Assembly: GCA_947095585.1 (NCBI GenBank)
Contig: OX352765.1
Span: forward strand, 27,992,254-28,056,253
Direction of reading: 5' to 3'
Origin: Nephrocerus scutellatus
Lineage: Eukaryota; Arthropoda; Insecta; Diptera; Pipunculidae
DNA length: 64,000 bases
Under the pieces are notes generated by a model that was not told the origin of the DNA, ran no database searches, and saw nothing but the letters and a program-made list of their open reading frames with translations. Position 1 is the stretch's first letter. Each line of letters begins with the position of its first letter. The translations under genes were made by a program, and so were the position numbers. Shown here piece by piece: positions 31,131 through 41,852 of this stretch.

Positions 31131-31849
31131 GAGAATAGAACCATTTTCTGTTATTCATAGCTTTTTCAATAGTATCTACGCTTCATCAAATTTATTTACC
31201 TTAGAAATTTCCATAATTTAATTTAAGAGCCGTGAAACACTTGTAAATAATTGAATAAATGGAAATTAAAAAAATCGCCCACTAGTTTAAATTTTTAAGT
31301 ACATGCTTAACGTCTTCGTGTACTTGTACCGTCAACTTTACATTTAAATAAAAATAAAAAATTACAATAAATGACATTACCACCCCTTCGTCATCCACTT
31401 AATGCTCCGTCATTGCTTCAAGTTGATTTTTAATTAAATGCTTGCTGTTCTACTTGTCAAATCAAAACTTGTACATATTTACAATAGACACAAATTTGCG
31501 AAACAAAATGATATTTGTCGGGGCGTAATGCTGTAATACCTACTTAACCCAGTTCTTTACTGATCGCATTAAAGGCGTCACATTGCTTGTTGTAACATTG
31601 GTGGAGGATGTATTTTTGTTGTTTCCGCCAAATGCTGTCGTTAGGCGCCATTTCAATTGCATTTAACATGAGTTCTCTGTTCTCAAATGCGCAACAATGG
31701 TTTTGGAATCTTCTCTAATTTTTCGTCGTCGTCGTCGTCGTCTTGTATTGACAAGTGCTCGTAACTTAATTTTTATTGAAATAATATATATGTAAGTACT
31801 AGTACAAGACTGGTTAAAATGCACGATGTGTACTTTCGCAACACATCTA
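31131..31849. other. Non-coding with a short (CGT)n run
   Basis: AT-rich. CGTCGTCGTCGTCGTCGTC lies at about 31723-31742. No gene recognised. Confidence 0.45.
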
Positions 31850-32050
31850 TAGGGCTGTGCCAAAAAGAGCTTTTATCAAAGAGTTATTTGTTATTTGAAA
31901 AAGTGAGGGTTTGAGTACAGAACCTTGAGGTACACCAGCATTATTAGTGTTAAATCATAATGGAACAATTATGCTATTAAATAATTCCATGGTATCTCCA
32001 GGAGGTCTCAATCTCCTCAATTTAACTCTTTCAGTTCAAGCTCTGCAATA
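31850..32050 (-). pseudogene. LINE RT fragment
   Basis: The minus strand encodes TNNAGVPQGSVLKPSLFQ, the xGVPQGSVLxPxLF palm block of jockey-group RTs, at about 31900-31960. Adjacent residues degrade quickly on both sides. Confidence 0.6.
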
Positions 32051-32607
32051 CAAATTAATAAAATAGTCTAAAAGGTAAATTAAATACAATTCGCATCGTG
32101 TATATATTTCACAAAGAAAAATCTCTGTATTTGTATTTTCCGTTAAATTCTAAAAAAATGTAATTCTGTTTTCTCATATCTTAGTTCGCCAATAATTCTC
32201 AATTAATCTGATATCAGTACAACCTGGAGCTGTACAGCGGTGACATCCAGACATCGTTGACATGTATGGATTTTTTCTCAGAAATGTTATTTTTAAATTT
32301 TTTATCGTCATCGTCGTGCGAATAAGGTATCGCATACGCATCTGTTGTTTACTATACGTATACGTGTATATCTTTATAAACATTTCGTCACGATACATAT
32401 CGCATTTACTCGAACATTTTATGAATGAATGAAAATTGGTGTTTATTTTTAAAATTAAAACAAAACGGACATTGTTGTTTAAATCAAAAAAAAAGTTTTT
32501 CGCACCAACATTTGTGGTTCTTTCGCACATAAACATGTCAACATGTTATGGAAATAAAATCTTACACGACAACAATAAATAAATCTCGAGAATCTGAACA
32601 TGCAGTT
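32051..32607. other. Non-coding, no recognised feature
   Basis: AT-rich. A 120-codon minus-strand open frame (32174-32536) is unrecognised and probably chance. Confidence 0.4.
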
Positions 32608-32880
32608 TTTTTTTCATAATAAATAAACCGTTGTGGTCCAGGGTCCAGTTTCTCATGTTATATTTTCGCACACAAATGGAAGGGATCTTCAAATAAAAAC
32701 CGTATCCAAAAGACGACTTAAGAATCTTTTAATGACACTTTTACTCTCGGACGTGTGACAGACATTCGCGAGAGGATGGACCGTGGAAAAGCTGTCCAGC
32801 GTTTTTCTGGGATTTAAACATCGAACCTCATCCTCAAAAGTTTAGCGCACCAATGACTTGAGCCAAGGCGATTATCTGAT
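32608..32880 (-). repeat. tRNA-derived SINE, diverged near-full-length copy
   Basis: It aligns along its length with 27678-27957: AATAAATAAACCGTTGTGGTC near the tail, TTTTCGCACACAAATGGAAG, TTTACTCTCGGACGTGTGAC, AGACATTCGCGAGAGG, and the tRNA-like head, whose A-box area is TTGGCTCAAGTC on the minus strand. The B-box has decayed (the equivalent of GGTTCGAATCC reads GATGTTTAAATCC). Confidence 0.75.
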
Positions 32881-33454
32881 CACCTTCTTGCTTTATTAAA
32901 AACACATCTTGAGTACACAAATCAAGAGAATAAGACATATATCGAATATAATTATTATTAAAATACGTTATCAATATATTTTTCGTCATAAATATTTACC
33001 TACTGCGAAATGAACAGACTGTGTTGACCGACCTATAGCAATACGACAACACGAAACACAACACTTTGTTAATTTCTGTCTTTCTTTATTCTGAGAACTC
33101 GTACATATAGAGTTTCCAATAATTGGGCGGCAAAGTAGTTCGACAATGCAACCTTTTCACAGCCAACCAAATTAATTACTTTAACTTAGAATCTTGCATA
33201 ATTATAATCACATTCCCAACTCTTACGTACCGTTTTTTATAGCCCACAAGCTATAGTTATACATATTTTGAAACTAATTAATACAAAATGTTCCGATGCA
33301 TCCCATGTACAAATTTTTACTATCAGTTCTAAATCTACTGAATAAGGAGATAGTTTCTGGCTAGTATTTCTAAGTACCAGTGATTTCTGATTTTGCAAGT
33401 TTACCCAAGCATCAGGCTGAATAATTCAATAATATGCAACAGTAGTGTAGGCGC

Positions 33455-33456
<2 letters not shown>
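32881..33456. other. Non-coding, no recognised feature
   Basis: AT-rich sequence with short open frames. Nothing recognised. Confidence 0.4.

Positions 33457-33524
<68 letters not shown>
33457..33524. repeat. (TA)n microsatellite
   Basis: About 34 uninterrupted TA units. Confidence 0.95.
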
Positions 33525-33525
<1 letters not shown>

Positions 33526-33850
33526 TTGCTTAAATACCAGGCCGTGCCCGGTGGCAACAACCCTACTCAGCATCACATAATTGACCACACACCGACAACA
33601 GTGATCTCTTCATTGACCCCACACCCAGTGACCTCCACCTCTGCCCCAACCCAACTAAGCACCCTCCAACTAGGAACCCTCTAACTGACATCACTCCACT
33701 GACCCCACACCAACTGAGACGTTTCTCACACTGACCCCCACCAATGAGTCCACCTACCCTCCATCTACTTACCACCTACCCAGCACCTACCCAGCACCTA
33801 CTCACCACCTACCCACCACTGACACAAAAAATGTAGCATATAACCTCCGA
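33525..33850 (-). repeat. Helitron-like or CCCACC-rich repeat
   Basis: GGCCGTGCCCGGTGGCAACA, followed by strand-asymmetric text rich in CTGACCCC and CACCTACCCA to about 33825. This resembles the C-rich half of the element at 29239-29611 in composition and arrangement (terminal GC-rich block, then CACTGACCC-type text). A related tail (AGTGGTGAAAACCTGATCAA, then CAGTCCAGTAGTTTTTAAG) follows near 33870-33905. Ends were not resolved. Confidence 0.5.
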
Positions 33851-33954
33851 GGCAAAAAACCCTGTAAAGTGGTGAAAACCTGATCAACAGTCCAGTAGTT
33901 TTTAAGATTTGCGTATTCAGTTGAAAGTAAAAATAAAATTACATCTTTATCTAA

Positions 33955-34075
33955 TAGTATATAACTTATATAATAGTATATATATTTATACATATACTCG
34001 TCTATGTATATATATATACTCGTCTATATATATATATATATATATACTCGTCTATATATATAATATACATACTAC
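33955..34075. repeat. TA-rich compound microsatellite
   Basis: Several runs of TATATA are separated by four ACTCGTCTA-type interruptions (near 33996, 34019 and 34047), indicating a small tandem unit of about 30 bp expanded with the TA runs. Confidence 0.75.
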
Positions 34076-34156
34076 ACAAATCAACGAGAAATAGACAATA
34101 TGAACTATAACAATAACTTAAAGTTTACAAATAGAAGCCGATTGATATGTGTCTCA

Positions 34157-34232
34157 CGTGGCTCACCAGTTAGAGCGCTTAGTGGAATAACGAAGCAGGT
34201 GTAGAAGTCTCGGGATTGAATCTGCCCTGAGT
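34157..34232 (+). other. tRNA-like sequence, pseudogene or SINE head
   Basis: TGGCTCACCAGTTAGAGCG (34159-34177) is a close A-box/D-arm, and GGATTGAATC (34212-34221) is a degraded B-box, at the right spacing for a tRNA of about 75 nt. The T-arm has lost the GTTCGA core and I cannot pair the acceptor ends, so it is not called a functional tRNA. It differs from the SINE head at 27.9 kb. Confidence 0.45.
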
Positions 34233-34679
34233 CTTTTGAATAATTTTTTTAATTGTTCTCGGTTTTGTTTTTTCGGTTTATTGATTAGGTTCACATCTCA
34301 CAGACTTCTCTTCATAACTTTTTTTTATTTTCCCAATAGGTACATATCTCTAAAGCACCCAGTTTTGTGCAGAAGCCGACTAATATATATTTACAATTTT
34401 CTACATGACTTTTGAACTTCCGTTAGAACTACAAGTAACTACAGCTATAATTGAGGTGTAAAATGAAAGGTCTCAATGCAAATACGAATTTGTTATTTAA
34501 ACTAAACTTCCCATGCCCTTAACTTCAAAGTTAAAACCGATTTTTAATGGTCAGATATTTTGTCCTTTTTAGAGTATTGAACGGGAACTTATTTAAGGTA
34601 TCAATCAAATTGGTATCTTGACAAGAAGCTGTATTATATAAATAATAAAACAATCAATAAAAATTAAAAATGTTCGTGT
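34233..34679. other. Non-coding, no recognised feature
   Basis: T-rich and AT-rich sequence. Nothing recognised. Confidence 0.4.
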
Positions 34680-35010
34680 AAATTCTTTAATTGATACACA
34701 ATGTTCACAGTTTGAATAAAATCTAAAAATTTAAAAAAAAAAATTTGGCAGCCTCTTATCCTGACCACTCTTAAATGTTTACAAAAAGTGTTTCTATCGG
34801 AGGTACGCATGCGTATAAAATTTGAAGAAAATCGGGTACTTTTTTTATAAAATTTGTATGGGTGCACCCCCGACCCCAAGGCCCGAGGGGAGATACACAT
34901 GTGTGCAAAGTTTCAATAAAATCGGGCTTTAGGAAGTGGGTTAAAAATTGATCACAAGATTTGGTGTGTCGGTCCGCCAGCCAGCCAGCCAGCCACGGGT
35001 ACGCGAATTT
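34680..35010 (-). repeat. ACATGTGTAT repeat family, copy 3 (inverted)
   Basis: Read on the minus strand: GGCTGGCTGGCTGGCGGACC, CAATTTTTAACCCACTTCC, AAAGCCCGATTTTATTGAAA, ACACATGTGTATCTCCCCTC, GGGGTCGGGGGTGCACCC, then a second CCCGATTTTCTTCAAATTTT unit. It matches 1240-1420 and the tandem units at 12635-12840. Confidence 0.65.
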
Positions 35011-36504
35011 AATATAGAGAATTTAAAAAACGAACGTTTTCTTAGCATCGTTGCATAATATCACTGCCGGTCAGCATCTCTCAATAAGGGTGGTATAAGT
35101 TTGCTTTGTGTTAGAGGCAGTAAATCTGCGTTAAACACTGACAGAATTTTGCGCTCTTGCTACTTTCCTTTACCAGGTATGTTTTTTGTTAACTTAGCTT
35201 TATATATCTTCTGTAACAGACTGCATACTAATGAGCTAGGCTGACGTTGCTGTCCTACGCTATTTTGATTCATTTATGATTCAAGTATTTATCTGCTTAT
35301 CTCCTTTATTATTCGATGTAATGCGAGAAGCGAAGCTGGTACGGGTCATCTACTTTGATTTATGTTCGCTAGTGACATCAAACATCAAAATATATATTTA
35401 CATATTTAAAGTAAAACCCAAAAAATTCAAGTTTGAAATGGACGTCATTTTTACGGGGTTTTTTTTAACTAAAATTCAATCTTCCCGATTGTTTGCTTTC
35501 ATTTAATGAATGGGCAATTTCTCGACTCCTGCATATAAACAATTATTTTCTTTTTAAGTAACAATCGCCGCCTACACATATTTTGTGAATTTTTTGCGTC
35601 TGCTAATTTTAAGAATTAGAAAATCTGCAGCTATTTTAGCTATGACTACGTGAACGATAATAATTTTAAAATGAATAAAATTAGCATGAAAACAATTTAG
35701 TTGTGGGCTTTACGATAATATTAATTACCAAACATATTCAGCGTGAATGGAAACATTAACAGATTTTTTTTTCTCATAAAAAGTATTTCCTTCCGCCCAC
35801 TTGATGCCTTTGAAACAAGTGCTACAAATCGAATTGAACAAACAAGTCATCCATCACGTCTATCATGAGCCTGAAGGCGGGCGGCTTTCTATATTCGCAT
35901 TTTGCTTGTACGACGTAAATAACCACTTAATTAATATTAATTAAGTTCAATTGTAAGAAGGTTGTTAAAGCTTTTTATAGCGAGTGAAAATAAGCAATGA
36001 AAAGGGAAAAATCGAGCTTTACATGTTGCTGAAAAGAAAGTTTAAAGCATTACTCTTGATGCGTTTTTTCTTTCCTCTCTTTTCACTATTCTCGTTTCTG
36101 CTAAAAGTATTGTTTTTTTACCGTTTCGAGAAAGTCTTAGTTCCATTTCATTAAAACTAAAAAATAAATAAACTTTTATTAAACGTTCATAAAAAGGGTA
36201 TAAGGATAAGCTCGCTCTCAGGAAAAGGGTAAAAAGGTACCGTTGCACTCAGGGTCAAAGAAAAATTACAATCTTAAAGGTTATTGAAAAACGATATCAA
36301 CATATTTGATTCTTGAAGCGAAGACCGACCTCTCCTATAAGAGATACTAGATGGACAGCTAAGTGAGGAATTATAGGCTCAACCAATGAACGAATCGTAA
36401 AGTTAGTAAAGTTCAAATTCAAAAGAAAAGACCCCGAAAAAAGACTGCATTCCTATGAAGCTGTGACTTATGCCAAGCAACTCATAAGATAAGATATGTT
36501 TCTA
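35011..36504. other. Non-coding, no recognised feature
   Basis: AT-rich. Open frames of up to 76 codons match nothing. Likely unique intron or very old repeat. Confidence 0.4.
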
Positions 36505-36620
36505 AATGACAGGATGGGCAGATACGCTTTAGTCATCATAGATGCCTTCATACCAATATGGCTTCTTCATCCCATAAAACTTAAAGCAAGCTTGACTATA
36601 TCAGTTGGTGATTTACATGG
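36505..36620 (+). pseudogene. Possible LTR-retrotransposon integrase fragment
   Basis: The + strand reads GRYALVIIDAFIPIWLLHP then IKLKASLTISVGDLHG. The xYALVIIDAFxxxxWLxPIK pattern is like the start of the integrase catalytic core of Ty3/gypsy elements (first catalytic Asp). Only about 35 codons are recognisable. Confidence 0.35.
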
Positions 36621-36689
36621 GACGAAGAACCCCCATTGGTATTAATGGTTAAAATAGGCTTAGAAGATTATTCTAATATTTTTATCGTC

Positions 36690-37200
36690 GATGGATACCT
36701 GTTTTTAAAAAGTTTTATTAACTTGACTTGATCCCTTTTGTCTGTATTTTCGACTTCTTTGAGGTCCTTTTTAACCAACTTCCACATGACCAAGAGAGCT
36801 GAAATTTTTGGAGTGTCTAAATCCAAAATTCCACGTTTGACGCATGTCACGTTTCGCGTGTGGCACGTGTGATGCTTTGAAATCGTGCCATGTTCTCGTT
36901 TTTGAGGTCTTTTTTAATCACCTTTCGAACGACCTAGAGGGATGACATTTTGTAAGCGACTCAATGTCAGGGGCCCATTTTGATATACCACCTTTGACGC
37001 GTGTCGCGAGTCGCGTTTTGCGCGGTTGAGGCGTGGAAAAAAGAAAATTCTTTGAAATACGACCTCAAACAGATATTTTGGCGATTATAAATAATTAAAT
37101 AATAAACGACTGTGTGGCGTGTTTCGATATATATATATGTATATATATATAAAAGTTTGTACCCGAAAAACGAAGTTTTTTTTACATTTACTTGTTTACT
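36690..37200 (+). repeat. CGCGTG-rich unclassified repeat, copy 2
   Basis: It contains in order TTTTTAAAAAGTTTTATTAA, TTGACTTGATCCCTTTTGTC, TTGAGGTCCTTTTTAACCA, then twice a block with GACCTAGAG/GACCAAGAG followed by GACGCATGTCACG or GACGCGTGTCGCGAGTCGCG, then AATAAACGACTGTGTGGCG and an (AT)n run near 37128-37150. It matches 40641-40985 (inverted) and 49105-49460. Confidence 0.75.
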
Positions 37201-37364
37201 TAAATAATTGAAAGACCAAAACCTGAAAAAATTAAAAAAATGTATATATAACTATATAGGGAAAATCTACTGGTTTGTTCTTAAATCATAGGCTATGGCA
37301 AACCTTTTTTTGAACGATTTGCCTGAAATTGACAGCTCGTCGGTCTGATTCCGCAGCACGAAAC
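37201..37364. other. Short non-coding interval before the DDE element
   Basis: AT-rich. It may contain the left terminus of the next element, but no inverted repeat could be matched by eye. Confidence 0.4.
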
Positions 37365-38515
37365 AATCATGTTTTCTTGAGGAGTAGCTTGAGAAGCGTT
37401 TCGAAATACTGAAAACTTATTTTCAATTTCAGTGTTGTGTAGTCGAAAGTAATGAAAAGAATTATGGGTCGTGAAAGAGCGACAAGCGGAACCGCTGTGG
37501 TGAAATTGGTGAAGAAATTTCGTGAGAAAGGCTTGCTACTGGATAAGAAAAGTGGTCCTTGAGCTCGGACAGGTCGCACGCCCGAGAATATTTCGGCTGT
37601 TGCCCATAGTGTGGGACAGAATCCATCGACCTCAACTCGACGCCAATCGCAGCAACTGGCCATTAGTCGCACCAGCCTAAGCAGAATACTTCACAAAGAC
37701 CTCGAATTATTCGCTTACAAGGTCCATATGACTCGGGACTTGAAAGCAAATGACCAACCGCTTCGATATTAGTTCTCTGCGTGTCCCATAGACCAGCATA
37801 TTGACGTCGATTTCTGTCGAAAAATCATATTTTCAAACTAAGTGCATTTCCATCTCGGGGGCTATGTAAACAAGCTGAACTGCTAGATTTTGGGGTTGGA
37901 ACAGCTACCGTAGAGAAGCCAATGTACCACCAAGAGCGACAGTTTTGTTTGGATTTTGGAGTGGTGGCCCATTTTTCTTCGAAAACGCTGCTTGAAACGC
38001 CGTTACCGTCAATGGCGACCGTTGCAGTTCCAGCTGACCAATTTTTTAGTGCCTCAAATTGACGCAATGAATGTGGACGACCTTTGAATTCAACAAGATG
38101 TCGTCACATTCCATACAACCCGACTGACAATCGATCTCTTGCGCGCCAAATTTGGCAACCGAGTAATCAGCCGTTTTGGAGTTGTCAATTGGCTTGCGTG
38201 GAGCTGCCATTTGACGCCGATGGACTTTTTTATATGGGGTGCCATTGAGGATTAGTGTTATGCGGATAATTCAGAGACAATTCCAGCTTTAAAACATAAC
38301 ATTGCGTCTGTTATTCGCGAAATAGGCGCCGAAATGATCGAAAAAGTTCTTGAAGTTCTTGAAAACTGAACTGGACAGGATGGCTTAATGTAAGGCCAGC
38401 AGAGGGAGCCAGATTTGATTTCGTTTCTTGTTCTTAAATAAAAAAATATTGATGTATACTCATGTTATAGCGTTTTTAAAAACAATCTTTAAAATTGCCC
38501 ACACTTTATTTAAAA
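37365..38515 (+). pseudogene. Mariner-superfamily DDE transposon, most complete copy
   Basis: Plus-strand frames show RFEILKTYFQFQCC (N-terminal HTH start), SGTAVVKLVKKFREKG, GRTPENISAVAHSVGQNPS and RRSQQLAISRTSLSRILHKD (second HTH), LELFAYKVHMTRDLKAN, then HFHLGGYVNKLNC, QQDVVTFHTTRLTIDLLR (family QQDGATCHT) and SCHLTPMDFFIWGAIE (family CDLTPLDxFLWG). The second-block DE of the family (SDEAHF) is replaced by a stop (SN*VHF). The right end, about 38430-38510, carries CGTTTTTAAAAACAATCTTT and AAAATTGCCCACAC, matching inverted the terminus at 22683. Stops throughout. Related pieces: 11170-11745, 41455-41860, 43250-43660. Confidence 0.85.
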
Positions 38516-39899
38516 CTTTTTTTTTCTTTTATATTTTTTGTCTCTGTACTCTCGTTAAACCTATAAACATTTTGTGATTTTAATTTTAATTAAAACATAA
38601 TTAGGGGTCTTTATTGCTAATATTTCGTAACATGTTCTGGTGAATTTTTATGTTTGCTTATGCTTATGTTTGTCTATTGACAAAGGGAAATAGCAACGCA
38701 AAAACAAAAATTGAATGTTATTAGTGATTTAGCGTGACATGCACAGTACACCCTTTGTTATCAAGGGATCCACCACATGGATCGAGAGATTGTGGTATTT
38801 TGGGAAAAGTTTTGAAATAAAACATAAAAACTCATCTTTCTTCTTTCAGCTGCATTCTATCGGTTCATATATGAATAGCGGAGATGCGGAAGTGCAAAAA
38901 TTTTAATTGCAATTGCCTTTAACTGATTTCTATTTACAATTATTACCAAAAATAAATTCAAACTTGCAAGTTTTGCGAAAAAAAAAAACATTTAAAATAA
39001 AAAAGAAAACAAACTATAATAAGCTTTTATTAATATAGCCCCCCCCCCCATCCCACTTGAGGTAATTTCTTAAAGAATGTGCTACCCAGGAAATTAAACG
39101 AAAATAAATTCTGTTTATTTCTTTCGCTCTGGTGGGGTTGTTTAGATTTTTTAATTTTAAAATTCAATAATTAATACAAAACAATGCCAAGCGCCAAGTC
39201 CCAAGCAGCCGACCGGGCCGACCATATCTTCGATGGAATGGTTGTGACTCATTTAAAGTGGCGGCATAGCCGATACGACGACTGAAAATCAGACGGACAT
39301 TCAGATAAAAACTTATGTTAATATTAGTTGAACGTGATTTATTACCCATAACCATCGACCCGTGCGTCGACTCGTTTTCCCAATCACTTTTACTTTTCGC
39401 TGTTAAATATAAACACTAGAGCACGTTTGTTTCGTGTTCTCGCGTTCAATCGAAGGTCGGTTGAATGCTATTTGTAAACAAAAACGACATAGGGACAACT
39501 ATTTGTAAAAAAAACGGCTTTTTATAAAAATTTCACTTCTTACCCCTCAATAAAAGCTTGCAATTATGTGGTCGCCTGTTGACCTTATGAAATGGAATTA
39601 GGTCGTTAGGTCTATTTGCGGCCTCTGTGTTGAAATAAATTGCAAATACATTTTTTTTATAAGTCATCAAAATGTTAGGCTTGTAACAGTGTTTGCTCGG
39701 GTGACGCTCGCTGGTCACCCAGAGTTCGTTCTCCTCCTCTTCGTCGTTACAAATTAAAAGGTTTTTTTTTTGTTAATTAAAATTATATGTTCTGGTGTTT
39801 TATTTTCTGATTATTCTCAAAATCATAACAACGCCGATTAATGCTTAAAAATACTTATAACATAGACTTTCCTAACTACTATACGGTTCTAACTACTGT
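38516..39899. other. Non-coding; possible LTR-like text but not provable
   Basis: AT-rich to 39150 with a C-run at about 39041-39050. Between 39160 and 39760 composition is more even, with a polyadenylation-like CAATAAAAGCTTGC at 39548. I could find no paired repeat or integrase to support an LTR. Otherwise nothing recognised. Confidence 0.35.
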
Positions 39900-40330
39900 G
39901 GTTAATACATAATCTGGTGTGTACGCATTAAGTGCGGGGAACCAGCGGAGTTTTTATGCACACTAAACAAGCACGGTGTCATACGACGACAGCATTTGCA
40001 TAGAGTGCATAGAGTGGACGACTCCTGCTACTATTTACATACTTTGCTACCACAACTGGAGCACGTAGGCGGTGTTCGGGGCGAACAGCGCTGACCAGTA
40101 TAGCCAATACAATGTCATACGACGACTATATTTACTATGCTGGTGACGTAGTGGTGGAGTCCGCTGGAGTGTTGTTGCCGCTTTGGGAGCACACGGACAC
40201 CGTTCAGCCGATATAGCTCAAGCTGACTACCAAATACAATGTGATACGACGACGGTATTGGGCAGTCTGTTGAGAAAAATATAGCAACTTACAATGTCAT
40301 ACGACGAAGGGTGGTTGTTATATTGCCGAG
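39900..40330 (+). repeat. Degenerate tandem repeat with CATACGACGA core
   Basis: The core TACAATGTCATACGACGAC or a close variant recurs near 39976, 40109, 40235 and 40290. The first three spacings (about 130 bp) carry similar flanks, for example GGAGCACGTAGGCGG...ACCAGTATAGC versus GGAGCACACGGACACC...CCGATATAGC. The last spacing is about 55 bp. No coding frame. It looks like a small satellite-like array or a retroelement UTR repeat. Confidence 0.65.
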
Positions 40331-40640
40331 CCGCCAAGGGGGGAAATGAGTGCTGTGTAACAGACACTTGTCTTACGAATCTCCCGGACAGTGGTCACAC
40401 ACTCACACTGTTCGGCTCTGCTAGTGAACTCAATGCTGTTCAATGAAAGCGATCATTAGCCTATTTTCGTTTTGTTTTCAAAAATTTGTTTGTTTAGAAC
40501 GACGGTCAGCGTGAGCTTTCCTCGGAAGATATTTCTACTGTCTGTAGCAGAGCATTCTTCCTACTTTACTTTAGATTTTCTCGGCCTATACATGTGTCTA
40601 ATTATTTCAAGCTGTTAGGAATTTTATTTTCCCAGATGAT
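40331..40640. other. Non-coding, no recognised feature
   Basis: Less AT-rich until 40440, then AT-rich. It may belong to the same larger unit as the tandem repeat. Confidence 0.35.
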
Positions 40641-40985
40641 AAAATAAGTAAATGTAAAAAAACTTCGTTTTTCGGTTACAAACTTTTATGTATTCATCGA
40701 AACACTCTACACTGTCCTTTATTATTTGGTAATAATCGGCATAATATCTGTTTTTGAGGTCGGGGCTATTTCAAAGTATTTTCTTTTTCCACGCTTCACA
40801 TGCGTCACACGTGACTCGCGACACGCGTCAAAAGCGGAATATAAAAAATGATATTTTGGACTTAGACACTCACTCAGCTTTCTAGGTCATGTGGAAGGTG
40901 GTTAAAAAGGACCTGAAAGCAATCGAAAATACAGACAAAAAGGGGTCAAGTCAAGTAAAATAAAAGTTTTTAAAAAGCCAGAAGG
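40641..40985 (-). repeat. CGCGTG-rich unclassified repeat, copy 3 (inverted)
   Basis: The minus strand reads TTTTTAAAAACTTTTATTTT, ACTTGACTTGACCCCTTTTT, GTCCTTTTTAACCACCTTCC, then GACGCGTGTCGCGAGTCACG, and a terminal CCGAAAAACGAAGTTTTTTT block also present at the end of copy 2. A shorter form with one CGCGTG sub-unit. Confidence 0.75.
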
Positions 40986-41454
40986 GTTGATTTTCAAAGG
41001 TTTCCGTATCTCCAATGATCTTACACTGCTACTACTGGAAACTTTCGAAGGTGATTACGGGTATTTTGGGTCATTATAGCCTTTAATAACCTGCTAAATA
41101 AGGAAAGAGATTTCCTAATATCCTGCTTACAGTCGTGACAATGGCATACGAACGGTATCGAACCACCCCATCATCAATCCTAACACCAAGGACTGAACTG
41201 ACTTGTGATGGTGGCAACCTTAAGATGATTTTCTTCATTAAATCTTCTCAGCTTCTTTCACACAATCTCCTTTACATTCTCAGTATTTGTTATTATTATT
41301 CTGTTATATTTGCCAGGTTTTTGAGCATTGTAACTTTTGTTAGCATAATTAAACGTTTCCTAGGGACGAGAAGACATGAAAAAAGTGCTCAAACTTAGGA
41401 AACGCTAGAGCAAGACGCATTACCAACACATAGATTCCACAGCACTTCCAAAAA
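40986..41454. other. Non-coding, no recognised feature
   Basis: An 87-codon open frame (41135-41398) is not recognised. Otherwise nothing. Confidence 0.4.
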
Positions 41455-41852
41455 TGGATTCCAATTATTTTTTTGAAGCCAAGTTTTCGCACTATACTAT
41501 CGTCCCCATTGGTAACCACCGGTGTGGATGATTTAGAAGTAATTGGTGCTTTTTTTAGTGGACGGACAGAGCCCGAATTCCTGCGAGCGACGGACGAATC
41601 GATACATATGGATCTCCGCCCACACTATCATTTACAGCGGCAATATTCACTATAGTGTACGCATTTCCAAGGCGTGTTACGAGTAATTGCTTCATTTAAA
41701 GATTATGTGGTACGAAATCTATCCATAGCTCGAAGAATAGCTTGCTTAGATAGACGATAATGTGCGCCATAAAATCTATAAGTTACGCGAATCGACGACT
41801 GCTTCTCAAAGTATATTTGGGTAATTTGATAGCGTTCTTCAAGCGTGAGTAT
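41455..41852 (-). pseudogene. Mariner-superfamily DDE transposase, N-terminal fragment
   Basis: The minus strand encodes LTLEERYQITQIYFEKQSS, SIRVTYRFYGAHYRLSKQAI and LRAMDRFRTT, the first HTH of the transposase at 37.4 kb. After a break comes NIAAVNDSVGGDPYVSIR, aligning with ENISAVAHSVGQNPS there. Truncated on the left. Confidence 0.8.

Noticed and set aside
39160..39760. Possible LTR with CAATAAAAGC polyadenylation-like signal
   Set aside because: No second copy, no TG...CA ends with target duplication, and no adjacent retroelement genes found.
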